64,000 nt of DNA, taken from positions 1-64,000 of the forward strand of contig JAEZCO010000043.1 in NCBI GenBank assembly GCA_023433505.1. Reading direction: 5' to 3'. The notes below the pieces were generated by a model. The model was not told the origin of the DNA. It saw only the letters and a list, made by a program, of their open reading frames with translations, and ran no database searches. This document shows, in pieces, positions 50,757 to 58,105 of this stretch. The position numbers and the translations under genes are program-made. The stretch comes from Bacillota bacterium. GTDB taxonomy: Bacteria; Bacillota; Clostridia; Acetivibrionales; DTU013. The first letter of the stretch is position 1; each line of letters opens with the position of its first letter.

Positions 50757-51932
50757 ATGACACGGCCATTGAAAATACTTCTCGTTGGAATCGGCGGGTA
50801 TGGACAGAATTATGTAAATGAATTGCTTGAGAATTTAAGTCGGGAAAACTTGAAAATCAGCGGAGTCATTGACCTGAAGCCTGAATTGTCCGATAGATAC
50901 GGCGACTTAGTCAGTATGGGGACTGCCTTCTTTTCATGCGTTGAGGATTTCTATTCTCAAAATGAAGCTGACATCGCCATAATCTCCTCACCTATACAGT
51001 ATCATAGTCCTCAGGCCTGCACAGCCATGCTCAACGGCAGCCATGTGCTTTGTGAAAAGCCCTTGAGCGGCTCGGTAGAGGATGGACTGAAAATGATTGA
51101 AACAAAAAAGAAAACCGGAAAGCTGCTGGCGGTCGGCTACCAAATGTCATATAGCAAAACGGTTTTGAATCTAAAGAACGATATTATCAGCGGAATGCTT
51201 GGAAAGCCTATAAGGTGCAGGACTGTTTTAACCGCGCCCAGAAACAGAGCCTACTATATGCGGAATTCATGGGCTGGAAAGCTTTGCGACAGTCAGGGCA
51301 ACTATATAAGAGATTCTGTTGCCAATAATGCGAATGCACATTATCTTCATAATATGCTTTACCTGCTGGGTGAACATATTGACAGCAGCTCAATGCCTGA
51401 GACGGTTCAAGCAGAGTTGTACCGGGCAAACCCCATTGAAACTTTTGATACCGCCGCAGTCCGGATAATGACGCAGGGGAATGTGGAAGTTACGTTCTTT
51501 ACTACGCATGCAACGAAGGAAGTAATACTACCAAGGATTGCAATGGAATTCGAAAATGGGATTGTAGAATATGACGGTACCGTGGATGAAGACTTCAAGG
51601 TCATTTGCAGGGACGGCTCTATCATAAGGTATGGGGACCCGAATGAAGATCAAATGAATAAACTGTGGTCGTTGGTTGAGGCTGTAAGGAACAATACGCA
51701 CGTAGCTTGCGGACCCGAATCTGCACTGGCACATACAATTTGCATTGAAGCCATGCACAATTCCATGGAACCTGTGGATTTCCCGCCGGACATAGAGAAG
51801 TTTGATGAAGATGAGCGCATGCTCTGGGTAGATGGGTTAAGCGAGGTTCTTTTATCATGCTATGAGAATTGGGCATTACCTTCGGAAATGAACATAGGCT
51901 GGGCAAAGCAAGGCAAGAAAATCCGAATATAA
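50757..51932 (+). CDS. Gfo/Idh/MocA-family oxidoreductase
   Basis: The product has 391 residues. It has an N-terminal Rossmann fold (KILLVGIGGYGQNYVNELLE) and the EKP motif (GSHVLCEKPLSGSVEDGLKM). NANAHYLHNMLYLLGEH supplies the usual position of the catalytic His. It is longer than the first such enzyme in the window and not closely similar. AAAGGAG precedes ATG 50757. It follows the AraC gene by 49 bp and is probably the metabolic enzyme of the fourth importer unit. Confidence 0.8.
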   Translation: MTRPLKILLVGIGGYGQNYVNELLENLSRENLKISGVIDLKPELSDRYGDLVSMGTAFFSCVEDFYSQNEADIAIISSPIQYHSPQACTAMLNGSHVLCEKPLSGSVEDGLKMIETKKKTGKLLAVGYQMSYSKTVLNLKNDIISGMLGKPIRCRTVLTAPRNRAYYMRNSWAGKLCDSQGNYIRDSVANNANAHYLHNMLYLLGEHIDSSSMPETVQAELYRANPIETFDTAAVRIMTQGNVEVTFFTTHATKEVILPRIAMEFENGIVEYDGTVDEDFKVICRDGSIIRYGDPNEDQMNKLWSLVEAVRNNTHVACGPESALAHTICIEAMHNSMEPVDFPPDIEKFDEDERMLWVDGLSEVLLSCYENWALPSEMNIGWAKQGKKIRI

Positions 51933-51957
51933 GTTTTCCGTGAGGGGTCAAAGTTAG

Positions 51958-51968
51958 TATGATATAAT
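51958..51968 (+). promoter_or_regulatory. Extended -10 promoter before the structured RNA
   Basis: TG at 51960-51961 sits one base before a perfect TATAAT at 51963-51968, the extended -10 arrangement. No -35 box is recognisable, which such promoters tolerate. Transcription would begin just before the paired region at 51992. Confidence 0.5.
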
Positions 51969-51991
51969 GCTGTAAATAGGAATTTATTCAG

Positions 51992-52096
51992 CAGCAGCTT
52001 ATCCAAAGGATTATAAATGAGCCCAATGGCAATGGCAGTTGTCCCAGCACAGGAACAAGTGCCGCCCGTACAAATTGGGTTATGGATAAGCTCCTG
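51992..52096 (+). ncRNA. Candidate structured RNA or leader, class unknown
   Basis: Nested complementary segments make one long hairpin. CAG 51992-51994 pairs with CTG 52094-52096 and AGCTTATCC 51996-52004 with GGATAAGCT 52084-52092. AGCCCAAT 52020-52027 pairs with ATTGGGTT 52074-52081, with one G-U pair. Inside, GGCA, TTGT and CC (52034-52045) pair with GG, ACAA and TGCC (52052-52063) around AGCACA. Fixed pairs with bulges look like selected RNA. It lies between an extended -10 promoter and the HU gene, with no T-run at its end, so it may be a 5' leader of the HU mRNA or a separate small RNA. I could not match it to a riboswitch class. Confidence 0.45.
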
Positions 52097-52211
52097 GGAA
52101 ATAAAATATTGAGAGATAGTAATAATTCTAATATATATTCCCTATAAGCTTGACGGACAAGCCTTTCAGCAGTAAGATTAAAGTAAATACCAAATTAAGG
52201 AGAAGTATCAT

Positions 52212-52484
52212 ATGAACAAAGCAGATTTAATAGCATCCATATCAGAAAAATCGGGATTGCCCAAAAAGGATAGTGAAGCTGTTCTCAATGCCTTTGTAGA
52301 AGCAGTAGAAGAAGGTCTTGCAAAGGAAGAAAAAGTAGTTCTCGTAGGATTCGGAACTTTTGAAGTGAGGAAAAGAGCGGCCAGAAAGGGCATTAACCCT
52401 CAGACAAAAGAAGAGATATCGATTCCGGCGACAAAGGCTCCCGTGTTTAAAGCCGGCAAGACATTAAAGGAAAAAATCCTGTAA
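52212..52484 (+). CDS. HU-family DNA-binding protein
   Basis: This 90-residue protein has the HU length and motifs: MNKADLIASISEKSGLPKKD at the N-terminus, VVLVGFGTFEVRKRAARKG and NPQTKEEISIPATKAPVFKAG, where the DNA-intercalating arm sits. It is an abundant nucleoid protein that bends DNA and helps initiation of replication. AAGGAG precedes ATG 52212. Upstream lies a structured-RNA candidate and downstream a terminator that runs directly into a DnaA-box cluster. Confidence 0.9.
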   Translation: MNKADLIASISEKSGLPKKDSEAVLNAFVEAVEEGLAKEEKVVLVGFGTFEVRKRAARKGINPQTKEEISIPATKAPVFKAGKTLKEKIL

Positions 52485-52490
52485 AAACAG

Positions 52491-52526
52491 GCATCATCTT
52501 TAAAAAAGATGGTGCTTATTTTTTTA
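52491..52526 (+). terminator. Intrinsic terminator of the HU gene
   Basis: GCATCATCTT (52491-52500) pairs with AAGATGGTGC (52506-52515) around a short A-rich loop, followed by TTATTTTTTT. It is a standard rho-independent terminator. Its T-tail overlaps the first DnaA box. Confidence 0.8.
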
Positions 52527-52599
52527 TCCACAAGGCGAACAAGCTATTTATTGGCTTATACACATAGTTATGCACATAATCCACAGAAATTTACCCACA
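52524..52599 (+). other. Cluster of five DnaA boxes in one orientation
   Basis: Three 9-mers fit the DnaA-box consensus TTATNCACA: TTATCCACA (52524-52532), TTATACACA (52556-52564) and TTATGCACA (52568-52576). Two more have one mismatch: TAATCCACA (52577-52585) and TTACCCACA (52591-52599). All lie on the plus strand within 76 bp, followed by a strongly AT-rich stretch to about 52740. No dnaA or dnaN gene is near, so this is probably a DnaA-titrating cluster or a DnaA-controlled promoter region for the next gene rather than the chromosomal origin. Confidence 0.6.
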
Positions 52600-52757
52600 A
52601 AACGACTGTTCTGTGGAAATATATTTCTATTTCTGGGATGCTTATATTCTGTTTATTTCTATAAATTATGTTCTGGCTGTGATATAATTCAATTGACGCA
52701 TTATAGTGTATAGCATAAATTTGATCCGGTAAATAAAGGGAAGCTTGAGGGGTAAAA

Positions 52758-53297
52758 ATGAAGCGTTTTTGGAAAAATAAACTACTTCTGTCCATTAGTG
52801 CGATAATCCTTTTATTGTTATGCAGTACAGGCTTGTATTTGCTGAATAGAAGTATTCATGTCAATAATAACGATTTGCTTTTAACCTACGAAACTCTGGA
52901 GCCTGCATCTTATAAAGAAGAAAATGTGAATAATACAATATACAGAGACTATTTTTGGGGAGAAGATACCGGGAGAGTTACTATTGCAGACGAGGGGTCG
53001 GAAGTAGTCATAAGGGATGATCGGCATGGTTTTATAAAAGGCTATCAGAATGGTATCTTGTATTATGTCTATGACCTAAAGAAAGAGAAGTTATTTGGCG
53101 AGATAAAATCATATTTCGATCCGAGGTTTTGGTTCGGGGGCGGAAGAGTCGTAGAAAAAGGCGGAAATTTTATTCGGACAGCGGATGAATGCCTGGAGCT
53201 GGGCCAGCTGTTAAAAGAGAAGAAATATGACAGGATCGCAGAAAATAAAAAGAACAAAATTATTATAACCAATAATGGCACATATTTTGTAAACTGA
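52758..53297 (+). CDS. Membrane-anchored protein of unknown function
   Basis: The product has 179 residues. An N-terminal helix at about residues 9-28 (LLLSISAIILLLLCSTGLYL) is followed by a mostly beta-strand extracytoplasmic part. The Cys in this helix is not in a clear lipobox, so an anchored helix is more likely than a lipoprotein. I do not recognise the family. A weak promoter (TTGACG with TAAATT 17 bp on) lies behind the DnaA-box cluster. GAGGGG precedes the ATG. Its expression may be linked to DnaA. Confidence 0.5.
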   Translation: MKRFWKNKLLLSISAIILLLLCSTGLYLLNRSIHVNNNDLLLTYETLEPASYKEENVNNTIYRDYFWGEDTGRVTIADEGSEVVIRDDRHGFIKGYQNGILYYVYDLKKEKLFGEIKSYFDPRFWFGGGRVVEKGGNFIRTADECLELGQLLKEKKYDRIAENKKNKIIITNNGTYFVN

Positions 53298-53580
53298 AAT
53301 TATTATCCTTACGAGCTGCAGCAATCCGATGAAGCCTTTCCAAGCTGCAGCGCTGGCGACGGGAAGCGCTATCAATTGAACTAAGCACCAATACACCTAC
53401 AATTCTTATGGAAACGGATATAGCGGAGGCCATCATCCTTTCCTTTGTTTATTTTTCTCAGAAATCCATAAATCTCTTTTTGACTGTTCATATCCACTCC
53501 GGTGGAGGGTTCGCACAGAATCAGCAGTTCCGGGTTTCCCTGTGGTCGCAGCACCCGCTAACCCGCCGGTGTTGTTGCGT
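53290..53580 (-). pseudogene. Remnant of a zinc-type ABC transporter (ATPase and permease pieces)
   Basis: Reading leftward, the minus strand first gives the Walker B and D-loop part of an ABC ATPase, NPELLILCEPSTGVDMNSQK, where the expected Asp of LLILDEP is Cys. It then shows pieces of an ABC-3 permease: ASAISVSIRIVGVL near 53400 and, in another frame, QLIALPVASAAAWKGF. The order ATPase then permease fits a decayed znuC-znuB-type operon. Frameshifts and lost parts make it non-functional. Confidence 0.5.
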
Positions 53581-53604
53581 TCAAAAAAGCCCTGTCCTTT
53601 TTTC

Positions 53605-53656
53605 TTGACAAATCTGCTATTTCTGATTATACTGTACATGTAGAAAACAATACAGT
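53605..53656 (+). promoter_or_regulatory. Promoter with inverted-repeat operator before the GntR gene
   Basis: TTGACA (53605-53610) and TATACT (53628-53633) are 17 bp apart. ACTGTA (53631-53636) and TACAGT (53651-53656) form an inverted repeat with a 14-bp spacer that overlaps the -10 box. Autorepression by the GntR protein is the likely role. Confidence 0.6.
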
Positions 53657-53669
53657 TAGAGGTGATGAT

Positions 53670-54050
53670 TTGGAAATAGTACTATCGAATAGTTCCAGTT
53701 TGCCAATTTATGAGCAAATAAAAGAACAGATAAAGGCTCAAATACTGTCGGGGGAATTGGCGGAAGATGAAATGCTTCCCTCATTACGGCAGTTGGCAAA
53801 AGACTTGAAGATTAGTGTGCTGACCACCACAAGAGCGTACAACGAGCTTGAACAGGAGGGCTTTATCACAAGTCGGCAAGGCAAGGGGTTCTTTGTTATG
53901 TCCAGTAGCTCTAACCTTATACGTGAGCAGCTTATCAAGGAAGTAGAAAATAATCTAAACAATGCGATACAGGCGGCGGAGCGAGCGTCATTGTCCGCTG
54001 ACGAAATTATAAGCCTTTTACGGCTTTTGTTGGAGGTAAAAAATGACTAA
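53670..54050 (+). CDS. YtrA-type GntR-family repressor
   Basis: This 126-residue protein is a short GntR regulator of the YtrA subfamily: winged helix at residues 1-75 (PIYEQIKEQIKAQILSGELA, LPSLRQLAKDLKISVLTTTR and ITSRQGKGFFV) with only a short C-terminal helix instead of an effector domain. Start is TTG 53670 after AGAGGTG. Such regulators control the ABC transporter genes they precede, commonly in response to cell-envelope stress or antibiotics. Its 3' end overlaps the ATPase gene by 8 bp. Confidence 0.8.
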   Translation: MEIVLSNSSSLPIYEQIKEQIKAQILSGELAEDEMLPSLRQLAKDLKISVLTTTRAYNELEQEGFITSRQGKGFFVMSSSSNLIREQLIKEVENNLNNAIQAAERASLSADEIISLLRLLLEVKND

Positions 54051-54900
54051 CCTTTTAGAATTGAAGGGAGTAAGCAAAAGCTTTCCCGGCTTCAAATTGA
54101 ATAATATCAGTCTATCTTTACCCAAAGGATACATCATGGGACTTGTCGGCCCCAACGGAGCCGGAAAAACAACGACGATACAACTTATCCTTAACATGCT
54201 TGAAAAGGACGCAGGAGAAATCCTTGTTTTCAGCAAGGATAGCATAAAAGATGAAAGTGCCGTTAAACAGGATATTGGGGTTGTGTTCGACACTGTTTTT
54301 TATGTAGATACATGGACAGTGAGAGACACGGGAAAAGCTGTTTCAATCTTTTATGAAAATTGGAAACAGGATGTATTTAATAAGCTGATACAGCGTTTTG
54401 ATTTGCCAACGAATAAAAAAGTAAGGGAACTGTCGCGCGGTATGCAAATGAAGTTAATGCTTGCTTGCGCTTTTTCACATGACGCAAAACTTCTACTACT
54501 TGACGAACCGACAAGCGGGCTTGACCCTGTGACCCGCGACGAGTTTTTGGAAATCTTGCAGGAGTATATAAAAGACGGAGAAAGAAGCGTGTTATTCTCT
54601 ACGCACATAACCTCGGATTTGGAGCGGGTGGCTGATTATATCACGTTTGTAAATAAAGGCAGTATGATTTATACAGGGAGCATGGAAAACCTGATTGGCG
54701 GTTACCGGCTTATCAAAGGCAAGGCGCGTGATTTAACAGCAGAACTTGAAAAGGACATCCTTGGTTTGCGTAAAACAGATATGGGCTTTGAGGGTCTTAT
54801 CTCTGCAGAAGAAGCGGCGCATTATAAGCATTGTGTTCTTGATACTGCTACGATTGATGATATTGTTATCCGTATTAGCAAAGGAGGGGTAAAGAAATGA
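54043..54900 (+). CDS. ABC transporter ATP-binding protein of the ABC-2 export type
   Basis: The product is a 285-residue ATPase with Walker A GPNGAGKTT, a Q-loop in NKKV, signature LSRGMQMK (SRG rather than SGG), Walker B LLLLDEPTSGLDP and switch His in FSTHITSDLE. It is the cytoplasmic engine for the adjacent ABC-2 permease. Together with the GntR gene the arrangement matches BcrA/YtrB-like drug-efflux or immunity modules. ATG 54043 overlaps the regulator gene and its stop overlaps the permease start (ATGA). Confidence 0.85.
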   Translation: MTNLLELKGVSKSFPGFKLNNISLSLPKGYIMGLVGPNGAGKTTTIQLILNMLEKDAGEILVFSKDSIKDESAVKQDIGVVFDTVFYVDTWTVRDTGKAVSIFYENWKQDVFNKLIQRFDLPTNKKVRELSRGMQMKLMLACAFSHDAKLLLLDEPTSGLDPVTRDEFLEILQEYIKDGERSVLFSTHITSDLERVADYITFVNKGSMIYTGSMENLIGGYRLIKGKARDLTAELEKDILGLRKTDMGFEGLISAEEAAHYKHCVLDTATIDDIVIRISKGGVKK

Positions 54901-55541
54901 CAGGTTTTTCAAGAATTACAAAACTGGATTTTTTCACAATGAAATCACAGTTCTTTGCGTATTTATCGTTGGCGGCAACGGTTTTGATGTTCGGATTTAT
55001 CGGCTCGTCTGTTACTGTATTGTGCATTACAGCAGCATGGTTTGTGGCATTGATGTCCTCCAATATTTTTGCCATACAGGAAAAAAATAACCTTGACCGT
55101 CTATATGGTTCGGTTTCTGTTGGCTTAAAAGATATTGTGCTTGGACGATACGTTTTCATGTTTCTAAACTATCTTCTATCCTTTATTGCGGTTATTGTCC
55201 TGCATTTTGGCTTTGCGCTGTACCAAAACACAGCGTTTAGCATAATTGATATAATGCTTGGGTTCAGCTTAGCGTTTTTAGTGTTTTCTGCAATAACAGG
55301 AATACAAATGCCTTTGTTCTTCAAAATGGGTTACACGAAAGCAAAAGTGTGGTCTTTAATTCCGTTTATAGCGGTAATGGTGTTGGTGATAATCCCGTCT
55401 TTAGTGTCCGCATTATCCGGGGTTATCGAGTTTATACAATCGCATAAAGGAGCTTTGATGATTGGCGGCATACTGGCAAGCTGTATCATTCAATTTATTT
55501 CATACCGCATCGCTGTCTTTCTCTATCGCAAACGAAAATAA
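54897..55541 (+). CDS. ABC-2-type transporter permease
   Basis: The product is a 214-residue membrane protein with six predicted helices and the ABC2_membrane_5-like opening MTGFSRITKLDFFTMKSQFF. It pairs with the ATPase upstream, overlapping it by four bases. The substrate is not known; peptide or lipid-targeting antimicrobials are usual for this family. No membrane fragment is missing. Confidence 0.75.
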   Translation: MTGFSRITKLDFFTMKSQFFAYLSLAATVLMFGFIGSSVTVLCITAAWFVALMSSNIFAIQEKNNLDRLYGSVSVGLKDIVLGRYVFMFLNYLLSFIAVIVLHFGFALYQNTAFSIIDIMLGFSLAFLVFSAITGIQMPLFFKMGYTKAKVWSLIPFIAVMVLVIIPSLVSALSGVIEFIQSHKGALMIGGILASCIIQFISYRIAVFLYRKRK

Positions 55542-55587
55542 AGGTGATCTCGTAAGAATGGGTAAAGCTGTTTTTTTAGCTATCTTC

Positions 55588-55642
55588 TTGACAAAAGAAA
55601 ACAGGTGAGGTAATATAACATTGTTATATAACGGCGTTATAT
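55588..55642 (+). promoter_or_regulatory. Promoter with tandem TetR-type palindromes
   Basis: TTGACA (55588-55593) and TAATAT (55611-55616) are 17 bp apart. Two perfect palindromes overlap: ATATAAC-ATT-GTTATAT (55613-55629) and ATATAAC-GGC-GTTATAT (55626-55642), 13 bp apart and sharing one ATAT. This cooperative arrangement is common for TetR-family repressors and covers the -10 box and transcription start. Confidence 0.7.
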
Positions 55643-55661
55643 TTTAAAAGGAGGGAAGGAT

Positions 55662-56270
55662 ATGGCGGAGGATACCCTGCAGAACATACTGAACTGCGGC
55701 CGGGACGAATTTTTGCAAAAAGGCTTTGAAGGCGCATCCCTGCGCACCATAGCCAGAGCGGCAGGTGTAACCACCGGGGCCATCTACGGCTACTTCCCCG
55801 ACAAAAAGGCTTTGTTTGATGCGCTGGTATCCCAGCCAGCAAAAGAACTTCTGGAAAAATACATTGCAGCTCACGAGGAGTTTGCCATGCTTCCTGCGGA
55901 AAGGCAGGCGGCAGAGATGACCCGGACCTCTGATGAGAGCATGTCGTGGATGGTAGATTATGTTTACAACCATTATGACGCCTTCAAACTTTTGATTTGC
56001 TGCTCCGCAGGTACGGAGTATACCGGTTATGTGAATAAAATGGTGGAGGTGGAAACACAGGCCACCTTCCGCTTTATTACTGCCATGCGCAGGGCCGGGC
56101 GGCAGGTGCGCGATGTGGATGAGCAGCTGAGCCATATTCTGGCCAGTACGCTTTTTTCCGGGATGTTTGAAGTTGTTGCCCACGATATGCCCAGGGAGAA
56201 AGCCAAAGGCTATATTGACAGCTTAAAGGAATTTTATACGGCCGGATGGTTTCGAATTTTGGGGCTTTAA
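55662..56270 (+). CDS. TetR-family transcriptional regulator
   Basis: The product has 202 residues. The TetR_N helix-turn-helix lies at about residues 8-55 (GFEGASLRTIARAAGVTTGA and IYGYFPDKKALFDALV), and the C-terminal helical domain would bind a ligand. GGAGGG precedes ATG 55662. It lies behind a promoter with two TetR-like palindromes, so it is probably autoregulated and controls the exporter operon that follows about 80 bp downstream. Confidence 0.85.
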   Translation: MAEDTLQNILNCGRDEFLQKGFEGASLRTIARAAGVTTGAIYGYFPDKKALFDALVSQPAKELLEKYIAAHEEFAMLPAERQAAEMTRTSDESMSWMVDYVYNHYDAFKLLICCSAGTEYTGYVNKMVEVETQATFRFITAMRRAGRQVRDVDEQLSHILASTLFSGMFEVVAHDMPREKAKGYIDSLKEFYTAGWFRILGL

Positions 56271-56294
56271 GCAAGCCAAAAAAATTTTATCAAA

Positions 56295-56314
56295 AAGTTA
56301 GACATGTCTAACTT
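56295..56314. promoter_or_regulatory. Perfect 20-bp palindrome AAGTTAG-N6-CTAACTT
   Basis: The palindrome lies 37 bp before the first ABC half-exporter. The same arms with the same six-base spacer recur at 62945-62964 upstream of the flavodiiron gene. GTTAG/CTAAC arms resemble sites of DtxR-family metal regulators, but this is a similarity from memory and no such regulator gene is in the window. Confidence 0.5.
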
Positions 56315-56350
56315 ATGACAAATCAAAATAAACCGAAAGGAGTTTTTACA

Positions 56351-58093
56351 ATGGATAGACCCAAGAAGAAAAGCGGCTTTGCACGTTTAGCGGAATTTGC
56401 AGGCCCTCATAGGGGAAATTATATTGCGGCGGTGATCTTTGCCGTCTTAGGCGTTGCCTGCAGCATGATCCCCTACTTTGCGGTATCCCGGATAGTTATC
56501 CGCCTCATCGAGGGAGAGCGGAATTTTTCCTATTTTCTTTTATGGTGCGGTGTGACGGCCCTGGGGTTCCTTGGCAAGGTGCTGCTGCACAACATTTCCA
56601 CCACCCTTTCCCACAAGGCGACTTTTGCCGTTCTTTCGGAGGTAAGACGGCACATTGCCGCAAAGCTGACCCGGGTGCCCATGGGATATGTGCTGGACAC
56701 CCCGTCGGGCAAAATCAAGAACACCATGGTGGAAAAGGTGGACAGCATTGAACCCACCCTTGCCCATGTGCTCCCCGAGATGACTTCCAATCTGTTGGTC
56801 CCCCTGGCCATTATCATTTATCTGTTTGTACTGGACTGGCGTATGGCGCTGGTCTCCTTGATCACCCTCCCTGTCGGCGCCGTATGCTACATGGGAATGA
56901 TGAAGGATTACGAGAAAAAATTCGGGGAATATATGGCGGTGGGCAAGCACATGAATGCTACGGCGGTGGAATATGTAGGCGGAATCGAAGTCATCAAGGC
57001 CTTTGGACAATCCGCCACCTCCTACAAAAAATTTGCGGATGCGGTAAAAGCCAACGCCAATTACGGCCTGGACTGGATGCGCCAGTGCCAGGTGTACTTT
57101 GCCATGGGCATCGGTATCTGGCCTGCCGTTCTTATCGGAGTGCTTCCTATTGGCTGTATTTTTTACATGAACGGCAGCCTGTCCGCCCCCACCTTTATCA
57201 CCATCATGATCCTGGCACTGGGAATTATGGCGCCGCTGCTTTCCGCCATGTATTACACTGACGACCTTGCCAAAATCGGCACCATTATGGATGACATCGG
57301 CATAATCCTGGATGAACCGGAACAAATTCGTCCCAGTGCCGGAGCTTTACTTAAGGGTACCGATATTGCTCTTGAAAATGTCTCATTTGGCTATGGAGAC
57401 ACCGAAGTTCTTCATGGTGTAAACTTAAACATCCCCGCAGGTTCGGTAACCGCTCTTGTTGGTCCCTCCGGCGGCGGAAAAAGCACCATTGCGAAGCTGA
57501 TAGCTTCTTTCTGGGATGTAACAGGGGGCTGTATCTCAATCGGCGGCACGGACGTAAAAAATATCCCTTCCGCCCAGTTGACGGATAGGATTGCTTACGT
57601 TGCCCAGGACAACTATCTCTTTGATCTGTCGGTGCTGGAAAATCTGCGCATGGGTTGCCCTTCCGCTGCCGACAGCGAAGTAAAAGCTGCAGCAAAGGCC
57701 TCCGGCTGCCATGACTTTATCATGGGGCTGGAACATGGCTATGATACCCTGGTGGGCGGGGCCGGAGGACATCTCTCCGGGGGTGAGCGCCAGCGGATTT
57801 CCATCGCCCGGGCCATGCTGAAAAACGCCCCGGTTATCATCCTTGATGAAGCAACTGCCTATACCGACCCGGAGAATGAGGCGGTCATCCAGGAGGCAGT
57901 GGCAAAACTGGTGGAAGGAAAGACACTCATTGTCATCGCTCACCGCCTGTCCACCATCACCAATTCCGACCAGATCGCGGTCATTGAGCAAGGCAGAGTC
58001 GCTGCCTGCGGCAAACATGAAGAGCTGCTGGAGGGCTGCCGGCTTTACAGGGATATGTGGCAGGCCCATATTAGCGCCAGGGATGTGGCGTAA
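56351..58093 (+). CDS. ABC half-exporter, first of a heterodimer
   Basis: The product has 580 residues: an exporter-type membrane domain with six helices (about 20-310) and an ATPase domain with Walker A GPSGGGKST, signature HLSGGERQ and Walker B VIILDEATAYTDPEN. The usual D-loop A-N-T/V-D is A-Y-T-D here. It pairs with the next gene as YbtP/YbtQ- or IrtAB-like half-transporters or multidrug exporters. ATG 56351 follows AAAGGAG; the earlier start 56315 is less likely. Regulation by TetR and by the palindrome at 56295 is possible. Confidence 0.8.
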   Translation: MDRPKKKSGFARLAEFAGPHRGNYIAAVIFAVLGVACSMIPYFAVSRIVIRLIEGERNFSYFLLWCGVTALGFLGKVLLHNISTTLSHKATFAVLSEVRRHIAAKLTRVPMGYVLDTPSGKIKNTMVEKVDSIEPTLAHVLPEMTSNLLVPLAIIIYLFVLDWRMALVSLITLPVGAVCYMGMMKDYEKKFGEYMAVGKHMNATAVEYVGGIEVIKAFGQSATSYKKFADAVKANANYGLDWMRQCQVYFAMGIGIWPAVLIGVLPIGCIFYMNGSLSAPTFITIMILALGIMAPLLSAMYYTDDLAKIGTIMDDIGIILDEPEQIRPSAGALLKGTDIALENVSFGYGDTEVLHGVNLNIPAGSVTALVGPSGGGKSTIAKLIASFWDVTGGCISIGGTDVKNIPSAQLTDRIAYVAQDNYLFDLSVLENLRMGCPSAADSEVKAAAKASGCHDFIMGLEHGYDTLVGGAGGHLSGGERQRISIARAMLKNAPVIILDEATAYTDPENEAVIQEAVAKLVEGKTLIVIAHRLSTITNSDQIAVIEQGRVAACGKHEELLEGCRLYRDMWQAHISARDVA

Positions 58094-58105
58094 GGAGGGA
58101 AATTT

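Noticed and set aside
52014..52109. A 31-codon ORF inside the structured RNA candidate
   Set aside because: It has no ribosome binding site at proper spacing, and the base pairing explains the sequence better.
52524..52740. Chromosomal replication origin
   Set aside because: No dnaA, dnaN or other origin genes are adjacent, and all boxes point one way; a secondary DnaA cluster is the safer reading.
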